The position numbers and the translations under genes are program-made. Below the pieces are notes generated by a model. That model had not been told where the DNA came from, searched no databases, and was given only the letters and a program-made list of their open reading frames with translations. Of a DNA stretch of 64,000 bases, positions 35,703 to 46,863 are shown one piece after another. Source of the DNA: Glomus cerebriforme (lineage: Eukaryota > Glomeromycota > Glomeromycetes > Glomerales > Glomeraceae); NCBI GenBank assembly GCA_003550305.1, contig QKYT01000050.1:24664-88663 (forward strand), given 5' to 3'. Each line of letters opens with the position of its first letter. Positions within the stretch are counted from its first letter, which is position 1.

Positions 35703-37151
35703 ATTTTTGATATTTTCAATTAGAAGATTTCAATATAATATGCAAAACGACAGAAAATTTTATATCTGATAAAGTACTTTATAAGTTTCTATGTCAAAAT
35801 GCAAAATTTTATCATCCCTATTTTTTTCTTTCACACTATAAATTATTACATCTTTCGAGAATCGAGATTACAATACCATAATAAACTGACTCATTAGCCC
35901 ATCCAATAAAGTCACGTATATGACATGAAACATTCGCTTCTGAGCTCTCCTTGTATTTTGACAAACTATACAACGTAAATTGTGAAAATACTGAACCGTT
36001 TGATGTGTTCTATGAGAGACAAATGGTAAATATGCTCCTTATTATAAAAAAAAAGTTTTTTTTTTAGAAACGATTTTTGAAATCATGTGAAAAAAAAAAA
36101 TGCTATTTATACCTCTTTATTTACTTTGATTAGGGTGTATTCAAAAAATTACTTTTCTATTCCGTTTGGTTTTTCTCAGAATGTGATCATTTTTCAGGAA
36201 AATTTTTTATAGGGCCATTCTCGTATTAGGTCAGACAAAATTAATTTTTAGTTTCTCATGACATAAAATTTTAAAATTGGCACAGTCACTCGGGTGTTTT
36301 ATTTTTTTTTCATACATAAATTTTTTTTTATACTGTATGTATTTTGCTTTATATACTTGTATTATTTGTATTACACAAATATCTTTCTGCCGAAGGGTTT
36401 CAATATATATGTGGTGATTCTTTTGAAGCTTTAGCAAACTCAAATACATAAATAGATTATATTGAGAAAAATGATATAAATTGAGTGAGTACCGGAAGAT
36501 GGAAGATGGGATGCGACAAATTTGATATTATGTAAATCCGTCACGAGAATCTAAAAATTAAATTTTGCCCTAAATACATCTGGTGATCTGCAGCGACGTA
36601 ATTCTCTATCTCCATAGATGACGTCACTCACGTCAGCAGAAGAAAATTTACTATTGGAAGTGATAATATTGTTAAAGGAAACTCTGTTAGTTATTTATAG
36701 AGATGAAAATAACAGGACCACTTCTATTGGTCCTTCTCAATTTTTTGCACAATTGCACTTTAAATTTTTAACTGCGTAAAATATTACGTTTTAAAAAAAG
36801 TGGTCTTGCTCTTTTTTTTGGAAAAAAAAGATGGGCTATTATTTTCATTTTTTCTTTTAATATAACATATATATTTATCGTAACATTATGAACAATTACA
36901 TGATCGCAAAGTTGTATCCTTAATTTAAATTCGGTATAATTCGTGACGAGTCTGTTACTCTTGAATTAAATTTTATCTAAATATTTCCCTACAGTCGCAG
37001 GGTATATTTTGACTTTATAACAAAATATGCAAATAATAAAATAATGTAAAGAAATATCAAAGAAAAAAAAATATAAACATTATTTGTCTATATAAATATA
37101 TATTTGGCAAAAATAATGATAAAAATGTTAATCATGCTAATATATTTGAAT
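35703..37151. other. 1.4-kb gene-free stretch
   Basis: AT-rich 3' side of the kinase gene. A GATGACGTCACTCACGTCAGC stretch (36618-36638) contains a palindromic TGACGTCA, a CRE/ATF-type site, but no gene start is near it. Otherwise nothing supported. Confidence 0.4.
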
Positions 37152-39630
37152 TTAATCTATATCAAAATCAAGTTCTTTTGAAACATAATCTAAACAAAAT
37201 AAATAGATAAGAAAAATTTTAATTTATTATATATTACTCACAAATCAGTTTTTTTTAAAACAATAATTAAAGTACTAACCGTTATTATTCCATTTAATAC
37301 TTGCGTATGAATTACGTGCATTTGAATGCTGAGTATTTGAATTCTGAGTATTTGAAGAATTTTGTAATAAGTAGTGCTTAAAATATTCGGTTATTGATTT
37401 GATTATCGTAAGTTTATTATCTAAATTAGTAAGATAAAAATCTTTAAATTAATATGAGTATTCAATTAAAATTAAATGATTAAACTACGTACCTTGTTTT
37501 GTATTAAATGAATTTATTGAAGATGAAGAATTAGGAAGTAAAGATCTTAGTGATCTGCTTGTATAAATTGCTTTTGAATGAGGTTTTTCAGTAAATTCAG
37601 GACCAAGTTTCTTTAATCGTATTAATTCTAATCGTTTTGATTCTGCTTCTTCAAGTATTCTATCATATTCAGAAGATCTAGGATTTAAAGGATATAAAGT
37701 TTCTAAAGTTTCATAAACTTTATTTATAGTAGGTCTGTTTTTAGGATTCGGATTCCAACAACTTTTGATTAAATTAGCTAAGCATTCAGGAGTATCTTCT
37801 GTAATTTCAGGACGCCTTCCATCAATAATATTGTATATAAGTCTATGATTATGCTCAATATTAGAAAAAGGTTTACATCCTGTTGTACATTCCCACATGA
37901 TCATGCCCATACTATAAATATCTGACGCCTGTGAAAATTTGGCACCTTTAAATATTTCTGGGGCAATATAAGGTATTACTCCATATATTTCATTATTTAG
38001 TAAAGGAATATTTGCAGGTTGTGATAATCCTAAATCTCCAATTTTCCATATTGTAGCTGCGATAACACTTTCCCAATTAAAAGAATCATACAAATCATAC
38101 AATATATTTCCACTATGAAAATCTCGATGTACAAAATTTGCATGATGAATAGATTTTAGTCTAGAAATAAAAAAATTTTAATCAATTAATATTTATCAAA
38201 AAATAGTAAACACAATTAATGTATTAAAAACATAAATACCCATAAGTTATTTTCCGTAAAATTACTATTTTATTTTTCCATGTAATTTTTGAAAAATTAG
38301 TTCGTAAAAAGTTATATAACGTTCCATTTGCATATTGCATAACTAACATACAATCATTTGTTTCAGGGTCCATTGTAACACCATAACATGTAACAATGTT
38401 ACCATAGTAATTGTGTTTATAATATGATTTTAACTATTATTTCAAAATATATTAATTAAAATAAATCATTTTACATTTTAAAGAATATAATATTATATGT
38501 ATAATTACCTCGGCTAAAAAATATTTTTTAAAATCTTGCGAGTTTAGGAATTTTTTTATAGCAACTTGAAAATTTTTTCCATTATAATAATAATGTGATT
38601 CATAGGGTGACCAAATTGCTTTATAAATAATGCTATATCCCCCTTTGGCTATTTTATTTAAGATTGTTATCTGAGAATATGGAATCCAATTAACGTTTGA
38701 TTCTGGCAAAATAAATCCGCTGTATGATTTAATAATAGCGTAAACATTTAATAAGTTAGAAACTTTATTTATGTTTTTTATATATTTTGCAATTTCACGA
38801 TGGGATTCGGTATTAAACCGTACACTATGAAGAAAATCATCTATATCATTATGTCCACTGCTCCTCTTTAAAATATTAGGGGAAATGTATATTGTTCTTT
38901 TGCATTTCCTACATTGAGATTTATCCGTAAGTCCAAAAATAACATTTGTTGTTAAACAATATCTACATCCAGTATAAAGTACATGACACATTGAACACCA
39001 TTTTTGACAATCTGAAAATATTAGTTCCAAATTGTTGCAAACTATACACTCATTTGTAACATCCCACCATGGTAGATAAATAATTAGAATAGATTTTTTA
39101 TATATTGATTCTGTCCATCCGGAAGAAATTAAATAACATTTTGAACAAATTCTAAACTTATAAAATTCAGCAGAAAATCGCTGAATTAATTTTCCACATA
39201 ATTTACAATCTTCTTCAATTTCAATTATTTTGTTTTGTTTCTCAATATCAATGGCATAAAAATGTAGTAGATTTGGAGGATGTGGAATTAGTTGTTTAAA
39301 CCATGTAATTATTGAGCAATTTTTACACCATTCTTGAATATTTAGCGTACAAAAGTCTTTATTCCTACTTGTTTCGTGTTCTTTACAATGAACATCTTTT
39401 GTACTTATATGTACATCCAAATACATATCATTGTCATTTATATTAGTGACATATTGTAATAAGCAATTTTCACAATATTTTTGTTTAACTAAAAGTGTCT
39501 TAGAGTATTGATTTCCACAGTAAATACAATTCTCGTCATCTTGTTTAAAAGGAACAAACAAAATCGGTACTGGGCTAGATTTTAATCTTGGAATTGGGTC
39601 GAAAGAATCATTTGCATTTGTTGGTTCCAT
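37152..39630 (-). CDS. Zinc-ribbon / protein kinase fusion
   Basis: Five exons: 38509-39630, 38240-38433, 37493-38160, 37280-37420, 37152-37189; 720 residues. The N-terminal 270 residues have repeated Cys pairs (CIYCGNQYS...YCENC, CKLCGK...CSKC, CIVCNN...WCSMC, CRYC...CRKC), probably zinc ribbons. The kinase domain starts near 327: glycine loop IAKGGYSIIYKAIW, VAIKK (Lys359), LAE (Glu374), HRDFHSGN (Asp452), IGDLGLSQ (Asp481), IAPEIFKG and SDIYSMGMIMWE. DLG replaces DFG, which is common in related fungal kinases and does not by itself mean inactivity. The tail repeats NSNTQ/HSNA-type Asn/Ser units. It belongs to the expanded TKL/Sel1-associated kinase type of Glomeromycotina; the partner is unknown. 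Confidence 0.88.
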
Positions 39631-40147
39631 TTCAATAAAACTGATTAGAAAATTTTTTTTTGAATTTTATGGCCAAATATATAAACAAATCAATTTATTT
39701 GTAGAATTCTATGAAAGTTTTCTCGTGAAAGTTGTGAACCAGAAAAGATTATCCAATTTGGAAATTTCTATGGAATTTATGGAATTCGATTGTACACTGT
39801 ACACATCCGCCGATCTGCAGATATGAGCGTGATACAATTTGTTTTATTATTATATCACATGTTCCATGAAATGGACGCAAGAAAATCCTCACGTGACTGA
39901 GCATTGAAAACTAATAACGCAGCACAAAAAAATATTTTATTATTATTATTATTATTATAGTAGGTACTGTACTTAGTGTTTTAAAATGACAAAGAATAAA
40001 ATAAACTTTAAGAACTAGATATTTCACTAAATATTTATAACGTAGTAATAAGTAATTTCTTTAATTTCTTTCTATTATAGTTATAGTAATTAAATTGGTA
40101 TATAATATTTACTCTAATATGCATAGCAACATAATTAAATAAATATC
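39631..40147. other. Kinase upstream region
   Basis: No gene. Contains a TTA trinucleotide run (39940-39958). Confidence 0.4.
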
Positions 40148-41679
40148 ATAATCCCCTGTCGCACTAAGTGTCACTCATGATTGTCTTCAGTCTAATTTTT
40201 TGCATGTGATCAGCTAACCGGGAATTTTCATTCACTTATTCCTCAGTCTCATATANACNGCNGGGAAATCACTAATTTTATAATAACTATTTTAATAACT
40301 TAATAATTTGTAGAAAAAATAATGAAAAAAAAAGTTTAAAACAGTTAATCATGTAAAGTCACATGTTATTTAATGAGTGACACGCTCCGGGGGATTACNC
40401 ATTTATTTCATGGGGGGAACATCATGGNTTTTTTCCCTTCGGGAAAAAAACCATAATATTCCTAACCCCCCATGAAATAAATAATACAAATTTAAGTAAT
40501 AAATTTATTATTACAATTATTTTAACTCGTTTCTTCCATCAATAAGATTAAAAACCACATTAATATATATGACTAATTTTTTCAAAATTAATAGTTTGGA
40601 TTTTAAAAAAAAAATTTCAGAAAATTTCATTATTAAACACAGGGCCTTTAAAAATTTTCAATTTTGAAAAGTTATAGTTCACCATGCATGGCGGTCTGAA
40701 TATAATTAAAAAAAATTACATATAAATAAATTTATAACTGATAAAATAGCACGTTCTTACAAATTACTAAAATCGTCATTCTTCTGAATTGGTTGGATTA
40801 TTTTTTTTGAATTAGAGAATTTTTGATTCTTATATATAATTTTTTTTTTTATTTGACGCGTCTCCGAAAATATAAGTATTATTAATACTTAATGGACTAG
40901 CTGTTGATATTAAGTCTACATTATCATATGATAAAAATTCAAATTTAACAATATTTACCATTGAAATTTTCATATTTAATACAGAAACTCCAAATCAATC
41001 ATAATTTTAACTTTTGAATAGGCTTAAATCTCATTTGGCAAGGAATTTTGCGCAAATAAATTCTCAGCAGAAGAACTATAACAATTTCAGTAAAGAGTGC
41101 CCATAGAATCGTTCTTTAACGAGATAGGAAATAAATAATTTCACGTATAATTTGGAAAGTATATTTATAATACTTACAGTATCATTGATTATCTTCCGAT
41201 GATAGTGGCTGGAAAATTCGTTGTAATTTTGACGCTAATCACTTTTAAATATTCGGCTGGGATTATTAGATTATTAGTATGTATATTTATTTATTATTTT
41301 TATTTAAACTTGTTTCACTATTTCTTACTTTTATGATCATGTGCGACATATTAATTTAATTTTCTCTTTTTTTTTTATAAATGAAGTATATAAATATTAG
41401 TATTATTTATTTCATGGGTAATCTCCCGGAGTGTGTCACTCATTAAATAACATGTGACTTTACATGATTAACTATTTTAAACTTTTTTTTTAGATTATTT
41501 TTCTACAAATTATTAAGTTATTATAAGACATTTTAAACAGTTCTTATAAAATTAGTGATTTCCCGGCTGTCTATATGAGACTGAGGAATAAGTGAATGAA
41601 AATTCCCGGTTAGATGATCACATGCAAAAAATTAGACTAAAGGCAATCATGAGTGACACTTAGTGCGACAGGGGATTAT
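40148..41679. mobile_element. 1.5-kb element with inverted arms of about 260 bp
   Basis: The left arm (40148 to about 40402) begins ATAATCCCCTGTCGCACTAA. The right arm (about 41416-41679) is its inverted copy, ending TTAGTGCGACAGGGGATTAT. Arms match over nearly their full length, with a few substitutions and indels. Just inside the left arm is a second hairpin (40400-40483) with TTTATTTCATGGGGGG / CCCCCCATGAAATAAATAA around GGTTTTTTCCC-type arms (one base ambiguous). The centre has no coding frame. This is a non-autonomous foldback or MULE-like element; I found no clear target duplication. Several N calls lie in the left arm and nested hairpin. Confidence 0.8.
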
Positions 41680-42371
41680 TTATGAAATTATAATATGTAA
41701 AGGAATGAAAATGATATTTATATTTAACGAATTCAGTATTTATCTAAAACATTTAATAAAAACTTGTATTATTTATACTCATTTGTTAAAGTTAAAATTT
41801 TATAATAGAAACTTTATTTGCTTTACATTATTTACAATAATTCGATATTGTCGCCACGATATAAATCATGTGATTCTTAACGTTTCTTCTATACAAAAAA
41901 ATTGATTTACTTATACTTATAGAGTCGCTTACTCAACATTCTTTTCCTGAATCACCTTCCTATCCTTACCCTAAACCAGGTATTGCAAGCAAAATCTAAT
42001 CCTTACCCTAGACGGCTAGACTGGATGTTAACTACATGTGTGACACATCATGCTGCATTTTTATTGGTTGACCATGCCGCGTGACAGACAAAAGTACGCT
42101 ACGAATAAACTTTTTTTGAAAAAGGAAAATGTTTGGTAGAAATATCTATAATATAAATCAGATATTATATTCGTATGATAATTATTCAAATGGTTTTTGA
42201 GAAATTATGAAAATAATTTATAGATTATTCGCTTTAATTTTTTTTCAACCCAAAATTTTTAAATTATGTTCATTTTACATACTGTATTTCTTTTTTTTTT
42301 AATTTAGGGTACGAGGAATTATACCCCAGTCAATATTTTATAAGTGATAATTAGAAAATTTATATATCTGA
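41680..42371. other. Gene-free stretch
   Basis: An 80-residue frame (41663-41905) has no protein character. From about 42255 the duplicated segment begins. Confidence 0.4.
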
Positions 42372-43936
42372 CTACTTTTTTTTTAAGAATTCCATGTCAA
42401 CATAGTAACTTTCCATATTGTCTTTGAATTCTTTGATTTGGTTGACCTCATTTTTGAGTTGATTGAATTCCACTTCAAATTCCGCTTGATCATTGATATT
42501 ATTTGACGTGGTAATATCTTTCTCCAAATTTGCCTTTTCCTGTTCTTTAAAAACAAACAGAGACACAAACCCGAATGGGTTCACCTTTCCGCTACCAAAG
42601 AGGAAGCCGAAAATTCCAAAGATGGTAAGATAACCACCGACATTGCTGTAAAGGTCAGCTAGCGTGAGGGATGGCTCTTCTGTCAATATTAGGACATTTT
42701 TCGGTATGAAGATGGTTATTCCTATTATTGATGTAGTATTGTTGTTGAGAAGGATAGGATCAATTCGACGAATGAGGGAGCATTGAAAACTACGAAAAGT
42801 GTAACCTCCATTTAAAATTTTGTAACGAGTCTCTGTATATTGCACAACACCAAAACCAATTATTGATTGCACTGCTACATTACTGAATTTGTTTCCTTCA
42901 GGCATTGTAGTTCTCCAATTGGGTATGGTACGAAATCCCGAAACTCAAAATCCCGACAGGCCAAAATCCCGACACTCGAAATCCCGAAATCCAAAATCCC
43001 GACAGGGTCAAAATCCCGACAGGTACGAAATCCCGAAAAATTGGCCCGCATTAAGCATTAATGCTGACCGGAACTATAATTCGTGATTTATTAAACTTCT
43101 GAAAAAAATCCCGAAACTTAATTCCGGGCGGCATTAAAGCTTAATGCGGGTCAATTTCGGGATTTCGTACCTGTCGGGATTTTGACCCTGTCGGGATTTT
43201 GAGTTTCGGAATTTTGTACCTGTCGGGATTTCGAGTGTCGGGATTTTAGCCTGTCGGGATTTTGAGTTTCGGGATTTTGGACGGCACCCCTCCAATTCAT
43301 CTCATTGTTGGTATCACCAATGAAAACAAGAAATTCTGCTGGACTCACGTTTTGGGATGTGAGTTGAGAAAACTCAAAACTATAAAATCCTCCGATAGCA
43401 TCCTTCGGCTTCAAGGAATTTCTGCCATCAAACAGGAGACATTTACCATTTTCTCCGTTAATCTCATTTAATGGAATAGTTAAATTAATAGGTCTCTCAT
43501 TATCATCAAGTGTGATAGAATACAAGGCGGTACGAAAGGAGAGTTCATTATCTGCTGATGATGGACAAAAAAGAAAAGACGGCGACAGTGTGTTGTCTTC
43601 CAACTTCGAAGATATCAATGGGTCATCATTTATCATTTTATCGACATTATATATCGTGAGTCCCAACAAGCCAGCAGCAAGGAAAATGAAAACGATTGTT
43701 TTAGTTACTCTGGTGTGATGGCTTCGATTCTTGTCCGCTAGCAAATCAGTGAAATATTCCTTAACTTGTTTGCGGTACTCATAGTGATCATCAGGTCGAA
43801 GGATTCGTATAATAAATATGACAACTACGGTTACTATGAAAATCAGGGTTACAGATATGGCAAACAGACCAGGTATGCCATTAATAATCTTAAACCAACG
43901 AAGTTCCTGAAAACTGCCAGCGGATTTGTCGTCCAT
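42372..43936 (-). pseudogene. Three-TM membrane protein, copy broken by an insertion
   Basis: Paralogue of the gene at 33823-34998, highly similar on both sides of a break. The N-terminal part (43936 to about 43298) matches copy 1 through GDTNNEMNW. The C-terminal part (about 42912 to 42372) resumes at MPEGNKFSNVAV and continues to the end. Between them lies the foldback element 42921-43289 with its 8-bp duplication. Read through, the element adds repetitive Asn-Pro-Glu/Lys-Ser-Arg residues and then stops, so the protein would lose its third membrane segment and coiled-coil tail. Unless the element is spliced out, this copy cannot make the full product. Confidence 0.85.
42921..43289. mobile_element. 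Foldback element A (369 bp) with 8-bp target duplication
   Basis: Left end GGGTATGGTACGAAATCCCG, right end CGGGATTTTGGACGGCACCC. The target duplication CTCCAATT is at 42913-42920 and 43290-43297; copy 1 of the gene shows the single site TCCAATTCATC. The arms are packed with AAAATCCCGACAGG-type subrepeats; the core is a palindrome GGCCCGCATTAAGC / GCTTAATGCGGGTC. Non-coding. An 8-bp duplication fits hAT-like transposition, but the family is inferred. Confidence 0.87.
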
Positions 43937-44661
43937 AACGTTTTTAATAATTAAGTATGCTTATAAAACCACAAGTTGTCATTAAATATTGCGCATAAAA
44001 AATTTGGAAGAATAGCAATATTATATAGTCATTGCAAGTAGGTTACACAGTATGTTTGGCTTTTCACTTTTATTCTATTTTTAAATATCTTTAACATCTA
44101 TCGGAGTCTATTTTCCATCAATGGGTCCGACGTTTCAGACCAACATCAATAATTTCTAATTTGGCAATTAATAATACGTTCACACGTTCACCATAACTAT
44201 TGTTTCAATATTTAATTAATATATGAATAATGCTAATGTAATTTTTCTTACAATTGAGTAAAATATATTATAATAAATTTACAGAATTTATTATATCAAA
44301 ACATTATATATACATGAATATTTTACATTGCAAAAATGGTTTGTTGGCGAAATGAACTTGAAATGTTCTTAGGTGAAATGACCCTCAGACCCCGTCAGTG
44401 ACTATCGGTGAAATGAATGTGACACATTTTCAGTTATGTAATATGCAAAAATGACGACAAAGCGGTATTGAAAATTTATATTACAAAAATTTTGGTTTTC
44501 ACGACTTTAATTATTTCTTGGATGGACTAGACATCAACTTGCCTAACGAATCACAATAGGTGATTATTATGATATTGCAATTCGATTCTCGAAGTAAGGA
44601 TGTAAAAATTTACCGTGTGAAAGAAAAGTGACAAAAAATTGCATTTTGGTATTAGATATAC
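43937..44661. other. Upstream of copy 2 plus hairpin-family fragment
   Basis: Includes the duplicated upstream region to about 44225. A fragment of the TCGGTGAAATGA family follows at 44340-44430 (TTAGGTGAAATGACCC, TATCGGTGAAATGAATGTGA). No gene. Confidence 0.5.
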
Positions 44662-44886
44662 GGGTATGGTACGAAATACCGAAACTCAAAATCCCGAAAT
44701 CCAAAATCCCGAAAAATTGGCCCGCATTAAGCTTTAATGCTGCCCGGAATTATAATTCGTGATTTATTAAACTTCTGAAAAAAATCCGAAACTTGATTCC
44801 GGGCGGCATTAAAGCTTAATGCATGCGGGCCAATTTCGGGATTTCGTATGTCGGGATTTTGAGTTTCGGGATTTTGGACGGCACCC
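44662..44886. mobile_element. Foldback element B (225 bp), same family as A
   Basis: Left end GGGTATGGTACGAAATACCG, right end GGGATTTTGGACGGCACCC. The core matches element A almost base for base, but the arms carry fewer CCGAAATCC-type subrepeats, which explains the shorter length. Flanks AGATATAC (44654-44661) and AGATATAT (44887-44894) look like an 8-bp target duplication with one change. Confidence 0.85.
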
Positions 44887-45048
44887 AGATATATAGAAAC
44901 TTATAAGGTACTTTATCAAATAACAATAATAATTAATATTTTAATTGCTAAATAAAATTATTGATTTTACATAATATAATTGAGTATATCAGTATAAAAT
45001 AAAGGAATTTAAAAACCGTTCAACAATAATTCTGCTAAATCTATAGGT

Positions 45049-46100
45049 CTAATAGATTAAGCCGTATCTATAGATACTCCAGTAACCCCAATAACTAAAA
45101 TCAACTCTCTGATCTTGATTTACATATCGGATACTTGTTCTTGGAAAATATCTATATAATAATCGTGGTGTATTCAAAAATCCTAATTCTTTTAAATAAT
45201 AATATAAATAACCTGTAATTATTCCTATTAACAAACCCCATGGAATCCCAGAAATAACTAACATATCAAACATTAACAATACAAATGGTAAATATACTCC
45301 CTATAAAAAAAATTTTGTTAGGGTCGTACCGACAATCATTTCATCATTTGTTAGTGAAACGTTAAGGTTATAACTCACTTTGAATCTTATGCCAAACAAA
45401 AAATTTACATAATCTTGTCTGTTATACAAAGACCATGTGCATATAATTGCCATAATTAAACTTTGATTAAGTAATACTAATCCACGTGTATACCATCCTA
45501 GCCATCCTAGTATCTACGAGAATAAATCAGAAAAATTATTAAAAATAATATATGAAAATAAATCAGGTTTCATTATACTTGAACTTCAATGTAAATTAAG
45601 TTAATCCCAAGTTGTGAACTGAACAATTTATTCAAGAAACTGTCTGGGTAGTTAATAAAGTAAAAAAGGATACTAATATCGTCAAAACCTCAAACAAAAG
45701 AAAAACAATATAATCCGCAGTTCTTCCAGAAAATTTTGTAGTCTCAACATCTCTAGAACATTGACAGAGAAAATATAACTGGAACGCTCCGTCAAGATTA
45801 AATGGAAGGAGGAACAATGACATGTGAGTATTCAGGACAATTGTTAGTACCTAATGAATATAAATGCAGTCTTGTTCAATTAATAAATATAACTGAGAAA
45901 CCTTATTTAAAGGAAAGTTAGAATAAATATACCTCTAGGAGAATGCTTTGGGGCGACCAAAAAGATAGGGTTGATGATTTATAAAGAAATGCTAAAACAA
46001 ATGGAAAAATATTTATTAACAGAGAAATTAGAACACAATTTGTGAACAAAAATTTTGTACATATAGGTATTTTATTAAACCAAGCTATCAATTCTTCCAT
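45049..46100 (-). CDS. Derlin-like (Der1) membrane protein
   Basis: Derlins form part of the ER dislocation channel for misfolded proteins. Exon 1 45933-46100 (MEELIAWFNKIPICTKFLFT), exon 2 from 45850 to about 45674, exon 3 45379-45513, exon 4 45049-45300; about 243 residues, the usual derlin size. Markers: GAFQLYFLCQCSRD, the family motif SGRTADYIVFLLFE, NQSLIMAIICTWSLYNRQDY, FGIRFKGVYLPFVLL and a final TM segment, then YFPRTSIRY. Exon 2 may end at 45674 (donor GTATCCTTT, better family length) or 45641 (donor GTTTCT). The segment before SLFLLPF lacks the ELWR motif that is present in the neighbour copy, so this copy may be diverged or decaying. A piece of the GGGTC hairpin family lies in intron 3. 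Confidence 0.72.
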
Positions 46101-46863
46101 TTTTTTAAAAAAATTGGCTTTGAAGAAAGTGAAAAAATAACAACAGCACTCCGATTTATAAAAAAGACGTGTTAATTGTTTGTTTATTGTTTATCAATGT
46201 ATCTATAGTATGTAGACCCTCTTCGTGTTACCTTATTGAGTTGTATATACGCGAACAAAGAAAATAAGGTCAAAGGGATAAAGGAGATAAGGTAATATGC
46301 GTCAAATTTACATTGAGATAACCTTTTTATTTTGGTAATGGTAATTGATAAGTATTAATTGAGGAAGATAATAACAGGGACATTGACGTAGAGTATGTCA
46401 GATGATAGATATTTATACTATAAATATGGAAATTATTAAACGTTGTACAGTCTTTTTCTGCCATTGACATCTAAATTAGAAATCATACAATTGATTCCAA
46501 AATTTGATTGATAGAATTTCTTTTTAGAACTATTATTCTAAGATCTGATGTATTCATACATGTCGTCATTGCAACATGTCTTGATTAATTCTTCCGTCTT
46601 GAAACTACACTTTCAATATTAGCTTGAGCGGACATATCAAATAAAGCCATAACATTGTAATATCGCAACTAATTAAGTAAAAACTAAAAAAAAAGTACGT
46701 CACGTGTAAAATTATGTAAATTATGGTAGTTTGAAAAGGAAATTGTGATTTATTTATTAATAGTAATATAAAGTTTAGTTGGTTAAAAAACAATAGATAA
46801 TATAATATACAGTATGTTATAAACTAATTGAGTATATAATAAATAATAAAGCTAACTAAGTAA
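46101..46863. other. Upstream of derlin-like gene, no gene
   Basis: AT-rich spacer between the two tandem derlin-like copies. No supported feature. Confidence 0.4.

Larger units (their letters stand above)
42255..44225 (-). repeat. Segmental duplication, copy 2
   Basis: Second copy of 33705-35345, same orientation, longer because of the 369-bp insertion at 42921-43289. Homology ends upstream around TTTCAATATTTAATTAATAT. Confidence 0.85.

Noticed and set aside
36622..36629. TGACGTCA as a promoter CRE
   Set aside because: No gene start within about 1 kb in either direction, so a role in transcription cannot be argued.
42867..43086. Open frames rich in Asn-Pro-Lys-Ser-Arg on both strands
   Set aside because: They are translations of the short CCGAAATCCC repeats in foldback element A, not proteins.
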